A stretch of 33,844 nt of DNA, from NCBI GenBank assembly GCA_024400565.1, contig JAKSMQ010000023.1:1-33844 (forward strand), given 5' to 3'. This document shows, in pieces, positions 23,292-32,057 of this stretch; positions within the stretch are counted from its first letter, which is position 1; each line of letters starts with the position of its first letter. The stretch comes from Bacteroidales bacterium (GTDB lineage: Bacteria; Bacteroidota; Bacteroidia; Bacteroidales; P3). The notes below the pieces were generated by a model, which was not told the origin of the DNA, ran no database searches, and saw only the letters and a program-made list of their open reading frames with translations. The position numbers were made by a program, and so were the translations under genes.

Positions 23292-23948
23292 TTAATCTGG
23301 AATTGTCTGTTGAACTTTCTTCTCTGGGAATAGTTTATTGATAACAATCATCACCCAGCCGACACCCAATGCATTGATAATGGTTCCTTCTCTGATTCCC
23401 TCTATCCGTTGGAAGAACCAGAGCGAAAAGACTATGGCAATAACCAATAGGGAGCAGTCTACCCATATCTTTACTCTGTCGTATGGATGGCGTGAAACCT
23501 GGCTGATGGCCATCATAAGACCTTCTCCAGCGATGAATATGAGATTTGCTCTCACCTCCATTACCACTCCAATAGCAGTAACTATTACTCCGGCTACCAT
23601 CAGTAGCAGCTGCTGCAGATAGTTGGTAGGTATGAGTGTCTGGGTAATCAGCATTCCGAAATCGATAAAATAGCCGAAAAGGAATGCCAACACCAATTGA
23701 ATCAGCTGCTTCTTCTCAAAATTCTTCCTGAGTAATGCAATCTGTATTCCCACAAAGAGGAAATGCATCATAATGGTAAACTGACCCACTGTGATTGCGG
23801 GAAACCTCAGACTGAAAACAAGCGGGGGACATGTTATAGGCGTAATTCCTAAGTCGCTGCGAATACTTAGGGCTACTCCGATGCCTATAATAAAGATTCC
23901 CGCTACGAGAAGCAGACTACGTCTAAATATGTTGGAGCCTGACTCCAT
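23292..23948 (-). CDS. YczE/DUF6198-type integral membrane protein
   Basis: A 218-residue protein with about five or six hydrophobic helices. The beginning (RSLLLVAGIFIIGIGVALSI, then RSDLGITPI) and the middle repeat (GVIVTAIGVVMEVRANLIFIAGEG) resemble YczE/YitT-like membrane proteins, in which the two halves have similar G-rich first helices. Function in the family is not established; transport has been suggested. It follows yajC by 6 bp and so is probably in the same transcript. The ATG at 23948 is well placed, with a charged N-terminus before helix one. Confidence 0.8.
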   Translation of the reverse strand: MESGSNIFRRSLLLVAGIFIIGIGVALSIRSDLGITPITCPPLVFSLRFPAITVGQFTIMMHFLFVGIQIALLRKNFEKKQLIQLVLAFLFGYFIDFGMLITQTLIPTNYLQQLLLMVAGVIVTAIGVVMEVRANLIFIAGEGLMMAISQVSRHPYDRVKIWVDCSLLVIAIVFSLWFFQRIEGIREGTIINALGVGWVMIVINKLFPEKKVQQTIPD

Positions 23949-23954
23949 TGCTGT

Positions 23955-24257
23955 TTATTTCTTTTCTTTTGGGGTGGGGATGGGGGTAATGTTGCTTTTG
24001 CCGACTTTCATGCGAACACCAGGAGCTACTTCAAGTTCTACGAAACCGGGCATAGTGTTGTGGATGGTTCCGTGAATACCACCAAGAGTCATCACTCTGT
24101 CACCTTTCTTAAGGCTGTCACGATATTCCTGCTCTTTCTTACGCTGCTGAGATTGAGGGCGGATAAGGAAGAAATAGAAAACAAGAATCATGAGTACAAT
24201 CATGATAACAGTCTTGGCGCTGTTGGGAATAGCGAGAATGATAAGAGGAAGTGTCAT
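23955..24257 (-). CDS. yajC: Preprotein translocase subunit YajC
   Basis: A 100-residue protein with one N-terminal membrane helix (about 14-34). The family motif FFLIRPQSQQRKKEQEY follows at about 29-45. A small beta-rich cytoplasmic domain contains KKGDRVMTLGGIHGTI (about 50-65). YajC associates with SecDF and the Sec translocon in the inner membrane. secDF is not adjacent here. It lies 43 bp downstream of terC and 6 bp upstream of the YczE-type gene on the minus strand, suggesting one transcript. Confidence 0.93.
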   Translation of the reverse strand: MTLPLIILAIPNSAKTVIMIVLMILVFYFFLIRPQSQQRKKEQEYRDSLKKGDRVMTLGGIHGTIHNTMPGFVELEVAPGVRMKVGKSNITPIPTPKEKK

Positions 24258-24300
24258 TGTTGTTGTGATTATTAGTTAAGTTTAGATGTTTATTTCGGGT

Positions 24301-25353
24301 TTATTGATTGGCTACTTCTTTGTCTTTCTGCGGAAAGATAATGCTGAAGAGGATGCTGAACAGCAGTATGCCGAGAATGACGCATAGTGATATTCCGGTT
24401 GAAATATGTATGTTCAGAAATTCAGCAATAATCATTTTTACGCCGATAAAGGTCAGCAAAGCTCCCAGACCATAGCTGAGCAACCAGAACATATCTTTTA
24501 TGTTGCTGAGCAGGAAGAATAGAGAGCGCAGACCCATGATGGCGAAGATGTTCGAGAAGTATACGATAAAGGGATCTGTCGTAACAGAGAATACAGCCGG
24601 GATAGAGTCAACGGCAAAGATAATATCGCTGAATTCGATAACAATCAGAACAATGAATAGGGGAGTGATGTATTTCTTGCCGTCAATCTTAGTAAAGAAA
24701 TTGTGGCCATCCATCTTGGGTGTTACACGAAAATATTTAGAACAGAAGCGGACAGCGGGGTGGTTCTCAGTATCAATATTCTCGTCGTCTTTCTTTCTGA
24801 ACATCTTGATACCGCTCCAGATAAGGATAACGCCGAAGATAGCCAATACCCAGGAGAACTTAGTTACAATCGAGCCCAGCGCAAAGATAAAGACAAATCG
24901 CAGAATAATAGCTCCCATAATGCCCCAGAAGAGCACTCTATGGTAGTATTCCTTCTGTATGCCGAAGCTTACGAATATCATTATCATTACGAAGATATTG
25001 TCGATGGAAAGGCTTTCTTCAAGAAAATAACCGGCCAGATATTGTGAGAAAAGCTCTTTCCTCAGCAGGTCGAGATTAGATGCAAACGAGTTGGTGGCAT
25101 CTATGATTCCTTCCAGGTGGTATTCCTTAAGGTAAGCCAGCAGCCCTTCGTTGTCGCTTATGCCCAGCATCCATTCTCCTTTCAGTCGAATAAAAAGCGC
25201 AAGTACCATCGATAGGACAATCCATATTGCTGTCCAGAATCCAGCTTCCTTCATCTTTACTTCGTGGTCCTTCTTGTGGAAAACGCCCAAGTCCAGAGCC
25301 AGCATAACGAAGATGAAGAGCAGAAAAATGCCGAAAAAGAGAAATCTTGACAT
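24301..25353 (-). CDS. TerC-family (Alx-like) integral membrane protein
   Basis: A 350-residue protein with nine to ten hydrophobic helices. TerC family features are the first helix with LDLGVFHKK (21-29), the SLSIDNIFVMIMIF segment (about 112-125) and the VVIEFSDIIFAVDSIPAVF motif (about 235-253), both with conserved acidic residues in the membrane. Family members are linked to manganese export, metalation of exported proteins or tellurite resistance; the exact ion here is inferred. A minus-strand TATATTTGC box at 25473-25465 implies a leader of about 105 nt. That leader can form an 8-bp stem (25398-25405 with 25435-25442). Confidence 0.9.
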   Translation of the reverse strand: MSRFLFFGIFLLFIFVMLALDLGVFHKKDHEVKMKEAGFWTAIWIVLSMVLALFIRLKGEWMLGISDNEGLLAYLKEYHLEGIIDATNSFASNLDLLRKELFSQYLAGYFLEESLSIDNIFVMIMIFVSFGIQKEYYHRVLFWGIMGAIILRFVFIFALGSIVTKFSWVLAIFGVILIWSGIKMFRKKDDENIDTENHPAVRFCSKYFRVTPKMDGHNFFTKIDGKKYITPLFIVLIVIEFSDIIFAVDSIPAVFSVTTDPFIVYFSNIFAIMGLRSLFFLLSNIKDMFWLLSYGLGALLTFIGVKMIIAEFLNIHISTGISLCVILGILLFSILFSIIFPQKDKEVANQ

Positions 25354-25397
25354 CTGTTTTTATTTATTGTTACTAAATATTTTTTTACAGAAAAGTT

Positions 25398-25473
25398 AGA
25401 ATGGCTCTGCAAATTACTGATTCTGCGAATTGTTGCCATTCTTTCCTTTGCTGCGTACACGATTGCAAATATA
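25398..25473 (-). promoter_or_regulatory. Promoter and structured leader of the terC gene
   Basis: On the minus strand TATATTTGC (25473 to 25465) fits TAnnTTTGC, and a near-match TCTG sits at -33 spacing (25496-25493). The leader has AGAATGGC pairing with GCCATTCT (plus-strand 25435-25442 and 25398-25405). Some TerC relatives elsewhere are controlled by a manganese riboswitch; its known conserved core is not visible here. Confidence 0.4.
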
Positions 25474-25553
25474 CGAAATATTTTGGATTCAACAGAAGAT
25501 TGTTGTGCTTTTCTATGCTAAAAAATGTTACCCTCATTACAATAAATTGAGGG

Positions 25554-26105
25554 ATGCTCAGTTATTTTGTTATGACATGTCTGCAACTCTTCGCATCTTT
25601 TTTCCGGATAGGCACCTTCACTATTGGTGGTGGCTATGCTATGATTCCACTCATGGAAGAGGAGTTGGTCGCAAAGCGCAAGTGTCTCTCCCGGGAAGAG
25701 TTTCTTGATATGCTGGCGCTGGCTCAGGCTATGCCTGGAGTCTTTGCCGTCAATATGGCAACATCGGTGGGCTATAAGCTTCGCGGATTCATGGGTGCAG
25801 TCTGCGCCATTGTGGGCAATGTTCTTGTTCCTGTTGTGTGTATTCTGCTGCTGGCGATGCTGTTCAGTCAGTTCAAGGATAATGTATACGTAGAGAATGT
25901 CTTTAAGGGAATCCGTCCTGCTGTGGTGGCTCTTATTGCAGCTCCGGTATTCCGGTTGGCCAAAACAGCAAAGCTCTCGTGGCGCAACTGCTGGATTCCC
26001 ATCCTGGCTGTAGTCCTGATCTTTTTTATCTCGCCCGTATGGGTTATCCTGGCTGGCGTGCTGCTGGGCATTTTCCTGCCGTCCGTGATTACGAAGAATA
26101 AATAA
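25554..26105 (+). CDS. Chromate transporter family protein, first half
   Basis: A 183-residue CHR-domain protein. Family blocks are FRIGTFTIGGGYAMIPLMEEELV (split here as FRIGTFTIGG then GYAMIPL; about 18-40) and LAQAMPGVFAVNMATSVGY (about 55-73). Five or six hydrophobic segments follow. In split systems two short CHR proteins together make the unit that is fused in long ChrA. The partner starts 25 bp downstream. Substrate in anaerobes is often uncertain despite the chromate name. The ATG at 25554 is used; the ATG six codons later (25572) is a reasonable alternative. Confidence 0.88.
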   Translation: MLSYFVMTCLQLFASFFRIGTFTIGGGYAMIPLMEEELVAKRKCLSREEFLDMLALAQAMPGVFAVNMATSVGYKLRGFMGAVCAIVGNVLVPVVCILLLAMLFSQFKDNVYVENVFKGIRPAVVALIAAPVFRLAKTAKLSWRNCWIPILAVVLIFFISPVWVILAGVLLGIFLPSVITKNK

Positions 26106-26130
26106 ACTTAATTCCAATCGGTCCGTTAGT

Positions 26131-26712
26131 ATGATATTTCTTCAACTCTTTCTCGTGTTTCTCAAGATTGGCATCTTCACTTTCGGTGGAGGCTATGCCA
26201 TGATTGCGCTTATCGAGAACGAGGTTGTAGGCAAGTATCATTGGCTTTCTACCCAGCAGTTCACAGACCTGGTGGCTATCTCCCAGATGACTCCCGGCCC
26301 TATCGGCATCAATACTGCGACTTATGCCGGTTATGAAGCCGTCTTCAGCGCAGGCTACTCTCAGCCTTGGGCTGTACTTGGGGCTCTGGTTGCTTCGTTT
26401 GCAGTAGTCCTGTTGCCTGTGGCTCTAACCTTGATAGTCTACAGATTTCTGCTTTGCTATAAGGATAATCCCGTAGTCCAAAGGGTGTTGGCGACGTTGC
26501 GGTTGGTTATTGTCGGCCTTATTGCTTCGGCCGCTCTAACCCTTCTCAATGGGGCAAACTTCGGCTCGGATCTCCGTCAGGTCTTTATCTCAGTTGTCAT
26601 CTGCCTTGCCGTATTCCTTCTCTCCGTCTGGCCTAAGAAAGAAGGCAGTAGGCGACCTGGCCCTATCGCGCTTATCCTGATGTCGGGAGCGTTAGGACTG
26701 ATACTCTATTGA
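26131..26712 (+). CDS. Chromate transporter family protein, second half
   Basis: A 193-residue CHR-domain protein homologous to the preceding one. The shared core is FTFGGGYAMIALIENEVV (about 16-33) followed by AISQMTPGPIGINTATYAGY (about 49-68). This second member keeps the MTPGPIGIN form, whereas the first has AMPGVFAVN, the usual asymmetry between the halves. It lies 25 bp after its partner on the same strand, so co-expression and hetero-oligomer formation are likely. Anion transport across the inner membrane is the expected activity. Confidence 0.88.
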   Translation: MIFLQLFLVFLKIGIFTFGGGYAMIALIENEVVGKYHWLSTQQFTDLVAISQMTPGPIGINTATYAGYEAVFSAGYSQPWAVLGALVASFAVVLLPVALTLIVYRFLLCYKDNPVVQRVLATLRLVIVGLIASAALTLLNGANFGSDLRQVFISVVICLAVFLLSVWPKKEGSRRPGPIALILMSGALGLILY

Positions 26713-26753
26713 GACAAGTCCTCAATCTCAATCTTTCTTATTTTTTACAGGAA

Positions 26754-27671
26754 TTATTCCTTTGACTCAGCCGGTTTAGCTGCACGGCTGTTGTTTACTA
26801 TGGTCAGTCCGGCGATTACCATTATCACAGCTAATCCTTTCTGCCAGGTCATGAGGTCGGTTCCTATGCAGATGGCAACGATTGTGGCTATGATGGGCTG
26901 CAGATAGCCGTAGAGGCTGATCAGGGTAGGACGTATGCGTTTCTGCGCCATAGGCAATAGGAAATAGGCCAGGAAGGTGGCAAAGAAGATGAGGTAGCCT
27001 ATCTTCCACCATACATCGCCGGGAATCATTCCGAAATCTGTCTTTGTCAGACTTCCTATCGATAAGGGCAACGACTCGAATATTACAAACAGAAAGGCCC
27101 ATTTCATAAAGGTAACCACGCTGTATTTTGAAACCAGCGGACGGAAAATACCCAGATACATCGCAAAAGTAAAGGTGTTGAGAATAAGCAGGAGCACGCC
27201 TATCGGGTCGGTGTGGTCAACACCTCCTGTCGCTCTCACCGAGTTGAGTATAAGCAATATCACGCCTCCGAAACTGATGGCTACTCCGCCGGCCTTCTTC
27301 AGAGTGATAGGCTCTTTGAGAAAGATAGCCGCCACAAACATGGTCATAATAGGAGTCAGCGACGAGAGAATAGAGGTATCGATGGTGGTGGTATGCTCAC
27401 AGGCCGAGAGGAAGGTAAGCTGCGGAATGAAGAGCCCCATCATTGATGCCAGGAGTATCCGCAGATAATCTTTGCGTTCCACCTTTTCCTTGGGCAGAAA
27501 GAGCGAGAGTGTCCAAAACAGAGCCGTTGCTCCTATAGCGCGCATGGTGGTAAGCGCAATGGGGGCTATGCAGTCTGCACTAGCTATTCCCTTGCAGAAA
27601 ATGATGTTGAATCCGAAGATGGCGTAGGTGGCAAAGGCGGTCAGATGGCCCGAAAACGACTGCTTGTTCAT
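26754..27671 (-). CDS. EamA/DMT-superfamily transporter
   Basis: A 305-residue inner-membrane protein with ten predicted helices arranged as two EamA repeats (about 8-145 and 160-295). It begins MNKQSFSGHLTAFATYAIFG. An open frame continues 60 codons upstream to 27851, but that part lies inside the M16 gene and lacks membrane or family character, so the ATG at 27671 is chosen. This leaves only 4 bp after the M16 stop. Members export metabolites such as amino acids or purine derivatives; the substrate here cannot be told. It is the last gene of the TonB receptor-M16-EamA unit and converges on the chromate genes. Confidence 0.88.
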   Translation of the reverse strand: MNKQSFSGHLTAFATYAIFGFNIIFCKGIASADCIAPIALTTMRAIGATALFWTLSLFLPKEKVERKDYLRILLASMMGLFIPQLTFLSACEHTTTIDTSILSSLTPIMTMFVAAIFLKEPITLKKAGGVAISFGGVILLILNSVRATGGVDHTDPIGVLLLILNTFTFAMYLGIFRPLVSKYSVVTFMKWAFLFVIFESLPLSIGSLTKTDFGMIPGDVWWKIGYLIFFATFLAYFLLPMAQKRIRPTLISLYGYLQPIIATIVAICIGTDLMTWQKGLAVIMVIAGLTIVNNSRAAKPAESKE

Positions 27672-27675
27672 GGTC

Positions 27676-28929
27676 TTATTTCTTTTCCGGTCCGACAACC
27701 ACTTCCAGCAGGTTCTCTCTGACAAACAGTTTCTTTGCAATTGCCTGCAACTGCTCGGGAGTTGTACTTCTGATGGCTTCGAAATAGTTGCGGGTAAAAT
27801 CCTCGTTAATGCCCGAAGCCGACATCTGGCGGAAGCGTTCGCTGCGTTCAAATATTCCGTCTATGCTGCGTATGAAGTCGCCTTCGAGAAAATTGCATAC
27901 TCGCTCAATCTCCTCCTCGGACACAGGCTCGTTGCAGAGTCGCTCCATCTCCTTGTATACCTCATCGATGGCGGGCTGGATTACCTCGGCTCCTACGTCG
28001 CTCATCACCTGGAACAGACAGCCCTCTCTGAGCATCTGAATGGCCGAGGAGATGCCGTAGGTATAGCCCTTCTCTTCGCGTATGTTCTGCATGAGGCGCG
28101 AACCGAAATAGCCGCCCAATATGGTGTTGAGTATAAGGGTGCGGGCAAATTCTATGCTGTCCCACTTGTAGGGAATGAAACCGCCTATGCGAAGGGTGCT
28201 CTGCACAGCAGTAGGCAAGGTATGATGGCAGGGGGTAAAGTCCGGGTGGATGGCCGTATTGGGTTGCGGACGTTGGTTTCCGGGACTCATGCTGTGGTGA
28301 CCGAATATCTGATCCAGCAGCTTTACTGTCTCGTCGTCATAGCCTCCCGATAGGACGCATTCGGCCTGCGACAGGTTGTAGTTCTTATAGAAGAACGCTT
28401 CCACATCGTCTCTCTTCAGTGTCTCGAAATCGCTTATCTGTGCGAATTTTCCTTGTGGATGGTCCTTGCCGAACAGCTGTTCGAAGAAGATGTTGCGAGC
28501 AACGTAGCGTCCCTTCTGCATGCTGTCCATCAGCAATTGGCGTCGTTTGCCGAACAGCACATCAAACTCCTTCTGCGAGAATGCGGGTTCGGTCAGCATT
28601 TCGTGCACCAGCGGAAACAGGTCTGCTGCATATTTCTTGAGCATATATACCGAGAAATTAGCTACATAAGTATCAATATTCTTGTCGAGAGCAATTCCTC
28701 TGAAATCGAGAAATTCAGCTATCTCGTCTGCTGTATGGTGACGGGTGCCTTCGCTGATAAGGCTGTTGGCAAAGCCCGAAACAAGCATCCGTTCCTGGTA
28801 GGCCGATCCTGCTTCAAAGCCGAAGTCCAACTTGATGATCTCAAGCGAGGGGTCGGGGAAGAGAAACAGCGTCTGGCCGTTTGAGAGTGTAGTGGTTTGT
28901 GGTTTGAGCGATTCGATGTCTATATTCAT
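27676..28929 (-). CDS. M16-family protein lacking the HxxEH zinc site
   Basis: A 417-residue protein with the insulinase-like fold: an N-terminal M16 domain (about 15-150) and an M16_C domain (about 170-345) containing the usual REEKGYTYGISS segment. Where active members have HxxEH, this one has N55 and then I58/S59 in GFANSLISEGT, so the metal ligands are missing. Such inactive members usually pair with a catalytic M16 subunit, but no partner is in this window. No signal peptide is visible, so a cytoplasmic location is likely unless it is exported another way. It lies 19 bp after the TonB receptor and 4 bp before the EamA gene. Confidence 0.87.
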   Translation of the reverse strand: MNIDIESLKPQTTTLSNGQTLFLFPDPSLEIIKLDFGFEAGSAYQERMLVSGFANSLISEGTRHHTADEIAEFLDFRGIALDKNIDTYVANFSVYMLKKYAADLFPLVHEMLTEPAFSQKEFDVLFGKRRQLLMDSMQKGRYVARNIFFEQLFGKDHPQGKFAQISDFETLKRDDVEAFFYKNYNLSQAECVLSGGYDDETVKLLDQIFGHHSMSPGNQRPQPNTAIHPDFTPCHHTLPTAVQSTLRIGGFIPYKWDSIEFARTLILNTILGGYFGSRLMQNIREEKGYTYGISSAIQMLREGCLFQVMSDVGAEVIQPAIDEVYKEMERLCNEPVSEEEIERVCNFLEGDFIRSIDGIFERSERFRQMSASGINEDFTRNYFEAIRSTTPEQLQAIAKKLFVRENLLEVVVGPEKK

Positions 28930-28948
28930 GGTTGTGCTTGTTTTCAGT

Positions 28949-31471
28949 TTAGAACAGTAGCGATAGCTTGAGGTTTATCTGTCTTCCTGTGAGGTAGTTG
29001 GGTATCTTGTATGGAGCGTCGTTGTAGTCGGCTACCCAGGTGTACGATACAGCGTTGTGGTAGTCGAGCAGGTTGTACACCTCTACCGTCAGGTTCAGGT
29101 CCTTCACATGGCGGAAGAATGCCGAGTTCTTGAATCGGTCGAATTTGGCAAACTCTATGGTGTTGGCCCAGTCTATTCTGTAGTAGGCTGGCATTCTGAA
29201 GGTCTCGGAGCGGTCTTTCTGGCGGGGCGAGGTGTAGGGCATACGGCTTCCGAACACCAGGTTGAGGCTCATCCTCCAGAAAGGGAAGGAGGGCACGTAA
29301 TCCTGAAGGAATACCTTCAGCGAGAATCGTTGGTCGGTTGGGCGTGCCAGCCATCCCAGCGTGTCGCCAAGCAGATCTTCCCGGGTTTGCATCAGCGACA
29401 GACTTGCCCACGATTCCAGTCCTTTCACCAGTTCGCTGCTCAGTCGCAGGGAGAGACCGGTGGCATAGGCCCTGGCGTCGTTGGTGGCGTCATAGCGGGT
29501 GCGCAGGTTGTCTATGCGGTAGGCCACCAGGTTGTCGATATACTTATAGTAGAGGTCGGTGGTGAGATGGCAGGGGCGGTCTTTGAGTGTAAAGTTCCAG
29601 TCCGAGGTTCCCATCACCTGGTACGAGGTCATAGGCTTGAGGTTGAAATTCAGGCTGCCGTCGTCGTGGCGGTATTCTCTGTAGAAGGGCGGCTGCTGAT
29701 AGATGCCTGCAGCCAGTCGGTAGGTTACGTCGTTTTTGCCGTGAGGACGGATACTGAGGCTGGCACGGGGCGAGATGATGAAGTCGTTCTTCATCAGCTG
29801 GTAGCCTTCCAGCGATGAGGCGTCCGCTATCTCAAAACTCTCCCAGTTACCCGTAGAGTAGGGCAGGGCATAGAGCGAATAGATCTGTCCGCGAACACCT
29901 GCCTGAATGATGTAGTCTCTCTTCTCGGTGACAATCTCGCGGCTGTGCTGCACGTAGGCCAGGTATCTGTTGGTTGCAATTCCGTTGTGGGCTGTGCAGA
30001 AATTCTGCAGCAGAGGAGCCTGAGGCTCGTTCGTGGGGTCGCCTGGCGTGCCGTGGTCCGATGGCGGGTAGGCAAAGCCGGCCGAGTCTATCCAGCGCCA
30101 TTCTCTTACTTTGTCGTTCACAATCTCCCGCTGTGCCTTCAGCCCCATGTCCCACTTGCCTCTTTCGGCCAGCCGGGTGGCTTTCAGTTCCGACGACAGT
30201 ATTGTCGACGTGAGGTAGTTGCGGGCATGTTCCAGGTAGGTGCCTACGCCGCGTTCAAAGCGTCGGTCTTCCTCGTTGGTGGCGCCGATATTCACTTCGT
30301 AGAGCCAGTACTGGCATTGTATGTCGTAGATCTCCCGTTCCACGTTCTGCTGCACCGAGTTTATCCATCTCACCCTCCACGCGTCGCTGGGACGGTAGTC
30401 GAGTGTTACAGCGCCCAGAGCGGTACGATAGCGGTCCTGCTCCTGGCCGTCAAAATAGCCCTGGAATTCCATTGTCTCGAAGAATCCGCCCGTTAGGGTA
30501 GTCTGCGATTCGGGAATAAGGCCGTATATGTTGCGCGAGAAGATGCCCAGGGCAGAGATCTCCGTCTTGTCGTTCACACGGTAGAAGAGCAGCGTCTGGA
30601 AGTCTGTGTAGTTGGTCTGGTAGGTGCCGCGGGTGTCGAGCGACCTGAAGAGGTAGCTGTTGGAGTGCTGCCTGAATCCTGCCGCATAGGCCAGCCGCTC
30701 CTCTTTGCCCAGGGTTCCCTGCACCGAGGCTGTTGCTCCCAGCAGGCTCGCCGACACCTTGGCCTTGAATTCGGAAGGACGGGCGTAGGTGAGGTCGAGA
30801 ACCGACGACATCTTGTCGCCATACGAGGCCTCGAATCCTCCGGGCGAGAAGCGTATCTGGTCCACCATGTCGGGGTTAATGATACTCATTCCCTCCTGCT
30901 GTCCGCTGCGTATCAGCATGGGTCGGAACACCTCTACGTCGTTCACATACACCAGGTTCTCGTCAAACGAGCCGCCTCTCACCGAGTAGGTCGACGAGAG
31001 TTCGTTGTTCGATTGCACGTCGGGCAGTGTTTTGATGATGGCCTCCACTCCGTTGCTGGGGCCTGCTATCTTCTCCATCTCTTCGGTACCTATCTCCGTG
31101 AAGGCTGTCGTGCGGTCTTTCTCTCCGTGCACGATCACTCCCTCCAGGTTCACCACCGAGGCCGCAAAGCGGAGAGTGGTGTCGAGGATGGCACCTTTCT
31201 TCAGCTTTATCTCAATGTCGAAGGTAGGGTACTCCACGCTGCTTATTCGCAGGGTCAGTTTCTTGTCCGATGGCAGCTGTAGCGAGAAGAATCCCCTCTT
31301 GTCGGTCGAAACGCCGATGGTGGGTGTGTGGTCGAGAAGCACCACGTTAGCCAGCTCCACGGCCACACCTTTGTCCGACACTACCTTACCGCGAAGGGTT
31401 CCCTGTCCCATCGCCATCGAAGCCAGCATCAGCAAAGGCAGAAATATCGCGATATTTAACTTGTTTCTCAT
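28949..31471 (-). CDS. TonB-dependent outer-membrane receptor with carboxypeptidase-regulatory-like domain
   Basis: An 840-residue receptor. From the ATG at 31471 it has a signal peptide (residues 1-22), a carboxypeptidase-regulatory-like beta-sandwich (24-100, GTLRGKVVSDKGVAVELANV), a plug domain (about 115-225, with YSVRGGSFDEN near 162-172) and a long beta-barrel ending in a terminal Phe (NLKLSLLF). An in-frame extension to 31600 runs into the dispersed repeat and has no signal peptide, so it is rejected. No SusD-like partner follows; instead an inactive M16 protein and an EamA transporter are co-directional and close. The absence of SusD argues against a classical polysaccharide locus. 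The ligand could be a peptide, siderophore or other small molecule. Confidence 0.9.
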   Translation of the reverse strand: MRNKLNIAIFLPLLMLASMAMGQGTLRGKVVSDKGVAVELANVVLLDHTPTIGVSTDKRGFFSLQLPSDKKLTLRISSVEYPTFDIEIKLKKGAILDTTLRFAASVVNLEGVIVHGEKDRTTAFTEIGTEEMEKIAGPSNGVEAIIKTLPDVQSNNELSSTYSVRGGSFDENLVYVNDVEVFRPMLIRSGQQEGMSIINPDMVDQIRFSPGGFEASYGDKMSSVLDLTYARPSEFKAKVSASLLGATASVQGTLGKEERLAYAAGFRQHSNSYLFRSLDTRGTYQTNYTDFQTLLFYRVNDKTEISALGIFSRNIYGLIPESQTTLTGGFFETMEFQGYFDGQEQDRYRTALGAVTLDYRPSDAWRVRWINSVQQNVEREIYDIQCQYWLYEVNIGATNEEDRRFERGVGTYLEHARNYLTSTILSSELKATRLAERGKWDMGLKAQREIVNDKVREWRWIDSAGFAYPPSDHGTPGDPTNEPQAPLLQNFCTAHNGIATNRYLAYVQHSREIVTEKRDYIIQAGVRGQIYSLYALPYSTGNWESFEIADASSLEGYQLMKNDFIISPRASLSIRPHGKNDVTYRLAAGIYQQPPFYREYRHDDGSLNFNLKPMTSYQVMGTSDWNFTLKDRPCHLTTDLYYKYIDNLVAYRIDNLRTRYDATNDARAYATGLSLRLSSELVKGLESWASLSLMQTREDLLGDTLGWLARPTDQRFSLKVFLQDYVPSFPFWRMSLNLVFGSRMPYTSPRQKDRSETFRMPAYYRIDWANTIEFAKFDRFKNSAFFRHVKDLNLTVEVYNLLDYHNAVSYTWVADYNDAPYKIPNYLTGRQINLKLSLLF

Positions 31472-31560
31472 TATAATTAATAATAACGCCATCCGTAGGG
31501 AAATATTGTGTTGGAGGAATATTATTTTCTTTCCGGTATGGAGATGGCTTCCCGTAGAGA

Positions 31561-31645
31561 ACTCCGATAGCCGCAGGCGCACGGCTGCAGGCCGGCTCAT
31601 TCAAAATGCGTTTGCATTGCAATTTCACCATTTCACTTTTCACCT
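31561..31645 (-). repeat. Dispersed intergenic element, copy B, upstream of the TonB receptor
   Basis: On the minus strand this reads: heptamer-like GTGAAA repeats, then GTGAAATTGCAATGCAAACG, then CATTTTGAATGAGCCGGCC, then GTGCGCCTGCGGCT. It matches copy A at 1-147 block for block. The hairpin AATGC-GTTT-GCATT (plus strand) is at 31605-31618. It lies about 90 bp upstream of the receptor start, pointing into the gene. Confidence 0.65.
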
Positions 31646-32017
31646 TTTTAGACTTTTTAATACTTTTCGGAGTAAATCCATTTTGCCTTTTTTTACGAAA
31701 AATTTCACCTTTTTGGGGTGTTTTTGGGGGTGTTCTTTTTGTGGTGTAACAGACGTCCCGATACCCCTTGCGGGGCGAAGCGATCAGCAGCTGGTGGCTC
31801 CCTTAAAAATGGTTGATTATCTTCAGACCTATAACTGGTGTAAGTTGATTCTTTGTCAATAATATCCTAAGTTCCAATAAGAAATGCAACTTTTGAGAAA
31901 GAAAAGCACGAGAAAAAAGATTGGTTTCAAGTTGCCGTATCAAGAATTTTTTCTACATTTGCAGGAGTAGTTGCATTTTGGTCTGGAATCTACAGGGACA
32001 AGAAAATGAAGAAATAT
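31646..32017. other. Gene-free region between divergent genes
   Basis: AT-rich sequence with long T-runs at 31685-31745 and a CCCC-TTGC-GGGG hairpin at about 31762-31773. CGAAGCG follows the hairpin, a motif echoed at 32570-32600 and 33776-33790. I see no gene. Confidence 0.5.
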
Positions 32018-32049
32018 TTTGCTATTTGTTACAAATTTCGTATCTTTGC
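32018..32049 (+). promoter_or_regulatory. Full consensus promoter for the pentapeptide-repeat gene
   Basis: TTTG at 32018-32021 and TATCTTTGC at 32041-32049 are separated by exactly 19 bp. This is the best promoter in the window. Transcription should begin only a few bases before the ATG at 32058, so the mRNA is nearly leaderless, and the in-frame ATG at 32019 cannot be used. Confidence 0.78.
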
Positions 32050-32057
32050 ACTTGAAT

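Noticed and set aside
25354-25465. Manganese (yybP-ykoY) riboswitch before terC
   Set aside because: The conserved loop motifs of that class are not visible; only a simple stem is seen.
27672-27851. A 60-residue N-terminal extension of the EamA transporter
   Set aside because: It lies within the M16 gene and is basic and non-membrane. The ATG at 27671 gives the normal family N-terminus.
31472-31600. A 43-residue N-terminal extension of the TonB receptor
   Set aside because: It includes part of the repeat element, and a good signal peptide begins at the ATG at 31471.
31386-31643. An 85-codon minus-strand open frame
   Set aside because: It is out of frame with the receptor and covers the repeat; it shares only the repeat-encoded KLQCKRI peptide with the left-end frame.
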